Assembly: GCA_913056365.1 (NCBI GenBank)
Contig: CAJXLT010000006.1
Coordinates: forward strand, 62,001-126,000
DNA: 64,000 bases
Direction: 5' to 3'
Source: an uncultured Paenibacillaceae bacterium
Lineage (GTDB): Bacteria > Bacillota > Bacilli > Paenibacillales > K13
Part shown: one piece after another, positions 57,439 to 64,000 of the stretch
How the letters are laid out: every line of letters starts with the position of its first letter
Numbering within the stretch: the first letter of the stretch is position 1
The notes under the pieces: model-generated
Told to the model about the DNA's origin: nothing
Seen by the model: only the letters and a program-made list of their open reading frames with translations
Databases searched by the model: none
Translations under genes and position numbers: made by a program

Positions 57439-58644
57439 ATGAAGATGAAACAGTCCCTATTCTTATTAATCGGAATCGTACTATTATTCAGTGTGATCGT
57501 GTCTGGCTGCGGCAATCCAAACAATGAAGGAACTGAACCGTCTGCGGCTCCTAGTAATCAACAAGAGAGCACGACCGATTCGGAGTCAAACGCGTCAGAA
57601 GAAATTATTGAACCTATTAAGATCAATATTCAATCAGATCGGCCCGTATTGAGTACTGGTCCCAATGGTAACACAGCGACTGCAGCGACAACATTAGAAC
57701 TAACCGTCGAAGATATCAAAAAAATTAAAGAAGGTAATTACACTGCAGCGATTGCTCTTCACTTTGCCGGAAATGATTGGTCTTCGACACAAGCGAGAGG
57801 CTTACAGGAGACATTTGCAAAGATGGGCATTGAAGTTGTAGCTGTTACGGACGCTAATTTCAAATCAGAGAAGCAGGTATCAGATATCGAAACAGTTCTC
57901 GCAAAGAATCCCGATATTATGGTAAGTATCCCAGTGGATCCAGTGTCTACTGCTCCGGCATACAAGAAGGCAGCAGAGCAAGGAGTAAAGCTAGTCTTCA
58001 TGGATAATATCCCCCAAGGCTTTAAGCATAACGAAGACTTTGTGAGCATAGTATCTGCTGACAATTATGGAAATGGTGTTGTAGCAGCGGAAATTATGGG
58101 CGAACATCTTGCCGGTAAGGGGAAAATAGGTGTTCTATACTTCGATGCAGATTTCTTTGTAACGAACCAAAGAACAGAAGCATTCGAGAAAACTATTGCT
58201 GAGAAATATCCGGATATTGAAATTATCGAAAGAAGCGGCTTTACAGATGCTAATGATACATTCTCAGTTGCCAATGCGATGTTGACCAAGCATTCTGATT
58301 TAGACGGTATTTTTGCAGTATGGGATTTGCCGGCAGAAGGTGTGTTGTCCGCAGTTAGACAGGCCGGCCGTGAAGATGATCTTGTGATTACAACAATTGA
58401 TCTAGGCAAGAACGCAGCATTAAATATTGCCAAAGGCGGAGCTATCAAAGGTCTAGGCGCGCAGCGACCGTACGACCAAGGTGTCGCAGAGGCTATCTTA
58501 GCAGGCTATTCCTTGCTGGGGAAGGAAACGCCGCCTTATGTCGCTCTTCCTGCGTTAAAAGTAGTTGAGAGCAATGTTCAAGATGCATGGAAGCAAGTGT
58601 ACTACCAAGATGCTCCACAAGAAATTCAAGAAGCTGTGAAATAA
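57439..58644 (+). CDS. Sugar-binding lipoprotein, paralogue 2
   Basis: 401 residues. Lipobox VSGC (Cys24), Ser/Glu-rich linker, then the same type I binding fold as the protein at 50160 (YTAAIALHFAGNDWSSTQARGLQE, VTDANFKSEKQVSDIETVLAKNPDIMVSIPVDPV, DLDGIFAVWDLPAEGVLSAVRQAG). The island has one permease and one ATPase, so this second receptor probably feeds the same channel with a related ligand. Its gene follows the third hydrolase. Confidence 0.93.
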   Translation: MKMKQSLFLLIGIVLLFSVIVSGCGNPNNEGTEPSAAPSNQQESTTDSESNASEEIIEPIKINIQSDRPVLSTGPNGNTATAATTLELTVEDIKKIKEGNYTAAIALHFAGNDWSSTQARGLQETFAKMGIEVVAVTDANFKSEKQVSDIETVLAKNPDIMVSIPVDPVSTAPAYKKAAEQGVKLVFMDNIPQGFKHNEDFVSIVSADNYGNGVVAAEIMGEHLAGKGKIGVLYFDADFFVTNQRTEAFEKTIAEKYPDIEIIERSGFTDANDTFSVANAMLTKHSDLDGIFAVWDLPAEGVLSAVRQAGREDDLVITTIDLGKNAALNIAKGGAIKGLGAQRPYDQGVAEAILAGYSLLGKETPPYVALPALKVVESNVQDAWKQVYYQDAPQEIQEAVK

Positions 58645-58662
58645 GCTTGAAAAATGATGCTA

Positions 58663-58696
58663 AACAATGGAGTAGATCAGGTTCTACTCCATTGTT
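58663..58696 (+). other. Perfect 14-bp intergenic hairpin without T-run
   Basis: AACAATGGAGTAGA and its exact complement around TCAGGT. It stands between the binding-protein gene and the hydroxylase gene. With no T-run it is more likely an mRNA end-protecting or processing structure than a terminator. Confidence 0.8.
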
Positions 58697-58749
58697 ATGA
58701 CATCCTGGAGAGATATCAGCGGATATGAAAAATGAAAGGAGGCCCTTAA

Positions 58750-59898
58750 ATGGCTACAAATATGGAGAGAAGGGATTACAGCTTGCTCGGTCCCTTGAAC
58801 AAAGAGGCAATCGAGAAAGGCATCGCAGAGGCAGAATGGTATACCTCTCCGATTGATCGTAAGAGAATGAAAGAGCTGATGAAAAGAAAGAACGGACGAG
58901 CAATTCGGGATACGATCATCTGGTTTGCTACCTTGGTTATTCTAGCCTATATTGCCTTTCTTTCTTGGGGTACATGGTGGGCGATTCCTGCATTTGCAAT
59001 CTATGGAGGAGTATATGCGCTAACTGGGAATTCCCGTTGGCATGAAGCTGGACATGGCACCATGTTTAAAACACCATGGATGAACGAGGTTGTCTATCAA
59101 ATTGCCTCATTCATGAATTTATTCCCTGCTACGCCTTGGCGCTGGAGTCATGTACGTCACCACAGCGATACCTATATTGTGGGACGTGATCCTGAAATTC
59201 ATGCGCCAAGACCGCCTGTATGGCGAGTGCTGTTGGGTGAATTAATTCATTTTTACGGAGGGATCGCTGACCTGAAGCGAATCTTCCTCCATGCCTTCGG
59301 TAAAATGGATAAAGCGGAAATGGACTATATTCCTGCTTCTGAATGTAAGAAGGTATATTGGGAAGCCCGGGTGTGGATAGTTATTTTCTTGGCAATCATA
59401 GCTGCATGTCTATATACGGGAAGTATATTACCTGCGATGTTCATTGGACTTCCGACGTTTTTTGGATTTTACGCCGTGATGCTGATTGCTTGGACACAGC
59501 ATTTAGGCCTTAATGAGGATGTTCTTGATCACCGTCTTAACACACGCACCGTTTACATGAATCCGATTATTCGCTTCTTGTATTGCAATATGAATTATCA
59601 TATTGAACATCATATGTTTCCGATGGTGCCTTATCACGCGCTGCCGGCTCTTCACGAGGAGATGAAGCACGATTGCCCGAAGCCAAACTCAAGTATCTTC
59701 GCAGCGTTAAAGGAAGTATTCTCTGCGCTTCACAAGCAGCGCAAGGATCCGACTTATACAATATTGCGTCCGCTGCCAATTACGGCTCGCCCGTATATGT
59801 ACGGCCCATCTCCATATGGCACAGTCATTCAACAAGGCGGCGATAAAAAAACTACGGAGGGTATTGGTATTTATGGGACAATGGATCGAGACAGTTGA
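58750..59898 (+). CDS. Fatty-acid-desaturase-like membrane di-iron oxygenase (MocD-like)
   Basis: 382 residues, two pairs of membrane helices (about 55-92 and 207-248). Histidine clusters for two iron atoms: HEAGH (98-102), HVRHH (134-138) and HIEHH (284-288), plus His251 and His261. Directly followed by a Rieske ferredoxin gene that overlaps it. In rhizobial moc loci the same pair (MocD with MocE, and a reductase MocF) hydroxylates the O-methyl group of the rhizopine, releasing scyllo-inosamine. By context among sugar genes I expect an O-demethylating hydroxylase; lipid desaturation is the alternative. Confidence 0.82.
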   Translation: MATNMERRDYSLLGPLNKEAIEKGIAEAEWYTSPIDRKRMKELMKRKNGRAIRDTIIWFATLVILAYIAFLSWGTWWAIPAFAIYGGVYALTGNSRWHEAGHGTMFKTPWMNEVVYQIASFMNLFPATPWRWSHVRHHSDTYIVGRDPEIHAPRPPVWRVLLGELIHFYGGIADLKRIFLHAFGKMDKAEMDYIPASECKKVYWEARVWIVIFLAIIAACLYTGSILPAMFIGLPTFFGFYAVMLIAWTQHLGLNEDVLDHRLNTRTVYMNPIIRFLYCNMNYHIEHHMFPMVPYHALPALHEEMKHDCPKPNSSIFAALKEVFSALHKQRKDPTYTILRPLPITARPYMYGPSPYGTVIQQGGDKKTTEGIGIYGTMDRDS

Positions 59899-60190
59899 TG
59901 TTAAGGAAATCGATGCAGAGGATGTCATTCGCTTTGATTATGAGAACCATACCTATGCGATTTATAGTAATGATAAGGGAGAGTACTTCGCTACCGATGG
60001 CTATTGTCCTCATCAAAAAGTGCATTTGGCTGACGGCCTAGTCATGGGCAACATCATTGAATGTCCAAAGCATAACGGGCGTCTTGATTTTACAACAGGT
60101 GAAGCGAAGCGTGCTCCGATCTGTCACACAATCAAGACCTACCCTGTAAAGCTTGAGGCTGGTAAGCTGTTCATCGAGATTACTGCTTAG
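59873..60190 (+). CDS. Rieske [2Fe-2S] ferredoxin (MocE-like)
   Basis: 105 residues. Cluster ligands CPH (Cys45, His47) and CPKH (Cys64, His67), with the surroundings GYCPHQKVHLADGLVMGNIIECPKHNGRLDFTTGEAKRAP. It lacks a membrane helix, so it is a soluble electron carrier. ATG 59873 lies 11 bases after GGAGGG and 26 bases inside the hydroxylase gene, indicating coupling. It should pass electrons to the di-iron enzyme. The reductase that would reduce it (MocF role) is not in the window. Confidence 0.92.
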   Translation: MGQWIETVDVKEIDAEDVIRFDYENHTYAIYSNDKGEYFATDGYCPHQKVHLADGLVMGNIIECPKHNGRLDFTTGEAKRAPICHTIKTYPVKLEAGKLFIEITA

Positions 60191-60223
60191 CGCATATAAC
60201 AAATTTCTTGATGGAGGTAAACA

Positions 60224-61036
60224 GTGAAACTTAAAAGTTATAAATCCCTTTGGGGAATGGAAGGTTCCCTAGAGAGACAATTTGAGCGGATTGCAGCCGC
60301 CGGTTACGATGGAATTGAAAGCCCTTTGCCAAAAGCAATCGAACACTATTTCGGTTTTCCAGCAGAAGAGAAACTCTTTTGCAGTCTGCTTGAACGGTAT
60401 GACCTTAAGTATATCGCTATGGTGATCACAGAAGATGAAGATCACGAAGCCTCTTTTCGTCATCAAGTCGAACAAGCGGTAACGTTTGATCCTGTAATGA
60501 TTAATTCTCATAGCGCCAAGGATAGAATGACGTTTGATAAACAATTGTCATTCTTTGAAAAAGCACAGGCAGTTGAACAGAAATATAAGGTTCCGATTGG
60601 ACATGAAACCCATAGAGGTCGCGCTATGTACTCCCCATGGAACACTGCGGTGCTGCTGCGGGAGTATCCAGAATTGAAACTAACTGCCGATTTCAGTCAC
60701 TGGGTATGTGTGTGTGAATCTCTGTTGGAGGATCAGAAGGAGAACATGCTTCTGGCCATACAGAGGGTGATCCATATACACGCCCGTGTCGGATATACGC
60801 AAGGCCCCCAGGTTCCCCATCCGGGTGCGCCTGAGTACGCTACTGAACTAAACGCACACGAGGAATGGTGGAAGCAGGTCATGCGAAAGCATGCTGATGG
60901 GGGGACACAGCTGTCTTTCACACCGGAATTTGGCCCTAATCCATACATGCCGCGGTTAGCATTTACTAATCAGCCAGTATCTGATTTGTGGGAAGTTTGT
61001 CTCTGGATGAAGAGCCGATTCGAGCAATTGATATAA
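60224..61036 (+). CDS. Sugar phosphate isomerase/epimerase-like TIM barrel, paralogue 2
   Basis: 270 residues from GTG 60224 with GGAGG six bases upstream. Metal-binding positions in GHETHRGRAMYSPW, LTADFSHW, VIHIHARVGY and FTPEFGPNPY. The family is the same as the protein at 51438 but the sequence is clearly different, so it should work on another intermediate. It sits between the Rieske protein and a second MocA-type dehydrogenase. Confidence 0.88.
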   Translation: MKLKSYKSLWGMEGSLERQFERIAAAGYDGIESPLPKAIEHYFGFPAEEKLFCSLLERYDLKYIAMVITEDEDHEASFRHQVEQAVTFDPVMINSHSAKDRMTFDKQLSFFEKAQAVEQKYKVPIGHETHRGRAMYSPWNTAVLLREYPELKLTADFSHWVCVCESLLEDQKENMLLAIQRVIHIHARVGYTQGPQVPHPGAPEYATELNAHEEWWKQVMRKHADGGTQLSFTPEFGPNPYMPRLAFTNQPVSDLWEVCLWMKSRFEQLI

Positions 61037-61083
61037 AATGTATAGCAAATGAATCGCATATGATGAATAAAAGGAGATTGGAT

Positions 61084-62121
61084 ATGGGAAAAATATTAAG
61101 GGTAGGAGTTATAGGCTGCGGGGCAATCGCACAACGCAGGCATCTACCGGAATATCAAGCAAGAAATGATGTAGAGATTGTTGCGGTTTGTGATTTTAGT
61201 GAGGAACGAGCTCAGCTGGTGAAGGAGAAGTTTGGTGCAAAATATGCAATAACCAAAACAGAAGAGTTGCTTGCCTTGAATGAGATTGATGCGGTATCCA
61301 TTTGTACGCCTAATCAATTTCATGCGTCAGTCTCTATTCAAGCAATGAAAGCCGGAAAGCATGTATTATGCGAAAAACCGATGGCGACAATGATTGAAGA
61401 AGCTAGAGAAATGGTTAAAACTGCAGAAGAAAACCGAGTGTTTCTGATGGTGGGGCATAATCAACGCTTCATGCCGGTTCATATTCGAGCTAAACAAATT
61501 TTACAGCAAGGTGCATTAGGCAAAGTATTAACCTTCTCTACAACATTCGGACACAGCGGTCCTGAAAATTGGAGTGTAGATGGAGCGAAGAGCTGGTTTT
61601 TTAATAAAGATCAGGCCTTTGTAGGAGCAATGGGGGATTTGGGTATCCATAAGGCAGATCTCATCGCATGGTTGATTGATGATCCCATAGCGGAGGTCAC
61701 AGCGCTCTATGGAACATTACACAAGGAAATACCCATTGATGATAACGCCATATTTCTCTTGAAATCAAAGGGAGGCTCGATAGGGACATTAACGGCAAGC
61801 TGGACCTATTATCCGAACGAAGTGAACAGTACCGTGCTGCACTGTGAAAAAGGAACGATGAAAATTGGAACAGACCCTCAATATGGCATTGTTGTAGAGT
61901 ATGCAGATGGAAAAATCGAACATATTGAAACTGAAAAAATGCAGAGCAATGAAGAAGGCGGTCAAACCAATTCCGGTGTGATTGATCATTTTGTCGAAGG
62001 CATTCTCTCTGGCAAAGGTCATGAGATTAACGGGATGGAGGGACTTCGGGCGTTAGAGGTAATTTTGGCAGGAATGGAAGCTGCCGCCTCAAGCCAAATT
62101 AGACAGCTACACATAGGATGA
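61084..62121 (+). CDS. Gfo/Idh/MocA family dehydrogenase, paralogue 2
   Basis: 345 residues from ATG 61084 behind AAAAGGAGA. Rossmann GVIGCGAIAQRRHLPEY, EKP in HVLCEKPMATM, catalytic region GAMGDLGIHKADLIAW. The shorter length and different substrate side set it apart from the protein at 52302. Typical activity is NAD-dependent oxidation of a secondary alcohol of a sugar, sugar acid or inositol. It is the last gene before the terminator. Confidence 0.93.
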   Translation: MGKILRVGVIGCGAIAQRRHLPEYQARNDVEIVAVCDFSEERAQLVKEKFGAKYAITKTEELLALNEIDAVSICTPNQFHASVSIQAMKAGKHVLCEKPMATMIEEAREMVKTAEENRVFLMVGHNQRFMPVHIRAKQILQQGALGKVLTFSTTFGHSGPENWSVDGAKSWFFNKDQAFVGAMGDLGIHKADLIAWLIDDPIAEVTALYGTLHKEIPIDDNAIFLLKSKGGSIGTLTASWTYYPNEVNSTVLHCEKGTMKIGTDPQYGIVVEYADGKIEHIETEKMQSNEEGGQTNSGVIDHFVEGILSGKGHEINGMEGLRALEVILAGMEAAASSQIRQLHIG

Positions 62122-62149
62122 AATCATCGTGGAATATATAGATTCGCTA

Positions 62150-62192
62150 ATAAAACAGTGGGAAACAATAACTGTTCCCCCTGTTTTATTTG
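62150..62192 (+). terminator. Terminator of the catabolic operon
   Basis: ATAAAACAG with CTGTTTTAT outside and GGGAAAC with GTTCCCC inside, followed by T-rich bases. Confidence 0.82.
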
Positions 62193-62324
62193 GCTTTTTT
62201 TCATCTATAATGGATTATAACCAAGCTAATACAACAGATGTGGAAAAAAACTTGCCCTAGACGTAATGATAAATGGAACATAATATTATGATACGACAAT
62301 GTTACTACAAAGGGTGAAGATCAA

Positions 62325-63872
62325 TTGAAAGTAATCGTTGTTGAAGATGAACCGAACTCCTTGATGGGCATGCAGAAGGTTATTGAATCTTTAGAGATGG
62401 ACTTAACTTTATTTACTTCAAGGTTCGCTGAGGATGCTATAGATATTATCGTGAAGCATCGTCCAGAATTAATCGTTACGGATATTATGCTGCCGGGTAT
62501 GACTGGTTTGGACATGATTGAACAGTTTGCTGAAGAATCCTACTATCCTAAGGTGATTGTTGTTAGCGGCCATAACGATTTCGAGTATGCAAGACGAAGC
62601 ATCCGTTTTGGGGTAGTAGATTATTTATTGAAACCCTTTGACACTGAAGAATTTGCTGATAAAATTAGAAATTCGCTTATGATAATCAAGCAGGAGAAAG
62701 ACCTGTCCAACCAAATGAAGCAGCAAAAAGCCTATGCCCAAATCGGGACGCGTTTAATGCGCGATAATTATCTAGTAGATTTTTGTTTGAAAAGGACTCC
62801 GTTAGAAGAACATATCTATCAGAGACTAGGCTTATGGAATTTGCAGTGGCTGGCTGATCAGCCTTATTCCGTTATTATTATAGATACTAAAGGTTTCCCG
62901 GACGGCAAGCCAGTCGGGCGGAATTCTTCGTTACAAACTTTTGCAATCGGCAACATCCTGAATGAAATGCTGACTGATCAATCCATGACTATTTTTTTTC
63001 AAGACCCAAAAAGTCGTTGGATCATCATTACAGGGTGTGAATGTACGCAAGAATTAATTTATTCCATTATCGAGAATGTTGTAAATTACCAAAAAATTGA
63101 ATTAGCTATAGGCTACAGTTCAACAAAGTCACTCTTCGAGGACATTAAAACTGCTTATGATGAAGCATTAAAAATGTTTCGCGTTCACTCGTTATCAGGA
63201 GATATGGACATACTCATGAACGCGATGACAACGAAGAAGGAATACCCGTCGCCGGATCAACTTGCCTCGATGATCTGTGAAGGAGATGAGCAGTCAATTC
63301 GTCAGGCTGTGCATCAGTTTATGCTGCAAATGATGTTAGAAGAAGGAATTCAAAGAAGAGAGGATATTATTCGCAGCGGATTAAATTATTTATCGAACAT
63401 TCATGAAAGCTTAAGTGAGAAGGCGAATAAAGAACTGGAAGAAATCCCAATGAGTGTTTGGGAAGCATTCGATGAATGCAAAACCATAGAAGATTATGAG
63501 CTTGTATTATACGAATATTTGAAAAGTATGAGCCAAGAGCTGTACACGCCAAAGACGAATGCCATGATTGATCGGGCCATCAAAATGATTCAATCATCTT
63601 ATGCTGAGGATATCACGCTGACAAGTATTGCAGAAAGCTTGTCGATGCATCCGGTTTGGTTGAGTCAATTATTTAAGAAAGAAACGGGACAGACGTTTAC
63701 CGAATATTTAACTGAGATTCGCATTGTTAAAGCGAAAGCATTATTACGTGAAACAAGCATGAAAGTATATGAAATTGCCAGTGCTGTTGGCTACAATGAC
63801 TTACAATATTTTGGAAGCCTTTTCAAAAAGAAAACAGGTCAAACTCCAAAGGAATGTAGGTATGGCAAATGA
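62325..63872 (+). CDS. Two-component response regulator, YesN type (receiver plus AraC helix-turn-helix)
   Basis: 515 residues. The receiver has VVEDEP, the phosphorylation Asp53 in IVTDIMLPGMTG and VVSGHNDFEYARRSIRFGVVDYLLKPF; a middle region is without motifs; the C-terminal AraC domain has TLTSIAESLSMHPVWLSQLFKKETGQTFTEYL and YEIASAVGYNDLQYFGSLFKKKTGQTPKE. TTG 62325 is seven bases after AAGGGTGA. Regulators of this class switch on neighbouring sugar operons, here most likely the island upstream. The stop overlaps the sensor kinase start. Confidence 0.94.
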   Translation: MKVIVVEDEPNSLMGMQKVIESLEMDLTLFTSRFAEDAIDIIVKHRPELIVTDIMLPGMTGLDMIEQFAEESYYPKVIVVSGHNDFEYARRSIRFGVVDYLLKPFDTEEFADKIRNSLMIIKQEKDLSNQMKQQKAYAQIGTRLMRDNYLVDFCLKRTPLEEHIYQRLGLWNLQWLADQPYSVIIIDTKGFPDGKPVGRNSSLQTFAIGNILNEMLTDQSMTIFFQDPKSRWIIITGCECTQELIYSIIENVVNYQKIELAIGYSSTKSLFEDIKTAYDEALKMFRVHSLSGDMDILMNAMTTKKEYPSPDQLASMICEGDEQSIRQAVHQFMLQMMLEEGIQRREDIIRSGLNYLSNIHESLSEKANKELEEIPMSVWEAFDECKTIEDYELVLYEYLKSMSQELYTPKTNAMIDRAIKMIQSSYAEDITLTSIAESLSMHPVWLSQLFKKETGQTFTEYLTEIRIVKAKALLRETSMKVYEIASAVGYNDLQYFGSLFKKKTGQTPKECRYGK

Positions 63873-64000
63873 GTAAAAGGACGAATTTTAATACGCTATT
63901 CAATAAAATGTTTGTTGTCATAATGCTTTCTATATTAATCCCGATTGCGATCTTGGGCATTTTATCTTTTGAGAAGTCCAAAGAGCAAATTGAGGCTGTA
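63869..64000 (+). CDS. Sensor histidine kinase, N-terminal part (runs off the window)
   Basis: 44 residues visible: a short basic start, then a membrane helix (MFVVIMLSILIPIAILGILSF) and the start of an extracellular sensor domain. ATG 63869 overlaps the response-regulator stop by four bases (ATGA). Order and topology match YesM-type kinases with an outside sugar sensor. The kinase domain lies beyond the window. Confidence 0.8.
   Translation, partial: MSKRTNFNTLFNKMFVVIMLSILIPIAILGILSFEKSKEQIEAV

Overview
The window looks like a chromosomal segment of a Paenibacillus-type member of the Firmicutes. Shine-Dalgarno sites are strong AGGAGG types, GTG and TTG starts are common, the pur genes run in Firmicute order with separate purS and purQ, control is by PurBoxes plus guanine riboswitches, and a yerB/yerC/dgkB/rlmD neighbourhood resembles Bacillus. 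Intergenic repeats are abundant. No rRNA, tRNA, CRISPR array, integrase or intact transposase was seen.

1-7.9 kb: a tightly spaced same-strand series. It holds an ABC-2 type exporter (ATPase, cut by the window edge, and two permeases), a membrane-anchored 5'-nucleotidase/metallophosphoesterase, a nucleotidyltransferase-fold protein, a small acyl carrier protein, a class II aaRS-like amino acid:carrier-protein ligase and a BtrH-like papain-fold acyltransferase. Together they read as a compact pathway that loads an amino acid on a carrier protein, transfers it to an unknown acceptor and exports the product.

8.5-31.5 kb: a purine block. guaA is followed by an AraC-regulator/sulfatase pair bracketed by 286-bp direct repeats, then by a purine permease with PurBoxes and a guanine riboswitch. 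The complete IMP pathway follows (purE K B C S Q L F M N H D) behind a second PurBox pair and guanine riboswitch. The operon is opened up by repeat-filled gaps before purM and before purD.

31.7-43.8 kb: housekeeping genes. These are a BI-1 family membrane protein, a PaaX-like regulator divergent from an aminotransferase, DoxX, a DUF3048 lipoprotein, a nuclease-like protein in repeat-rich DNA, a Gly/Arg-rich protein, and an overlapping operon of yerC, a CbiX-like chelatase, a DgkB-like lipid kinase and rlmD. The rlmD product carries a low-complexity insertion of about 110 residues.

43.8-64 kb: base composition drops visibly to AT-rich. A TetR/DUF4386 pair shares a palindromic operator, and two decayed genes (MOSC, MocR/PdxR) follow. 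Then comes a catabolic island with a CUT2 sugar ABC transporter (one permease, one double ATPase, two binding lipoproteins), three agarase-like putative glycoside hydrolases, two sugar isomerase/epimerases, two Gfo/Idh/MocA dehydrogenases, a desaturase-like di-iron hydroxylase, its Rieske ferredoxin and a YesMN-type two-component system. The gene set parallels rhizobial moc (rhizopine) loci and suggests uptake, hydrolysis, oxidative O-demethylation and oxidation of a methylated cyclitol or sugar conjugate. These parallels come from sequence motifs and gene content only.
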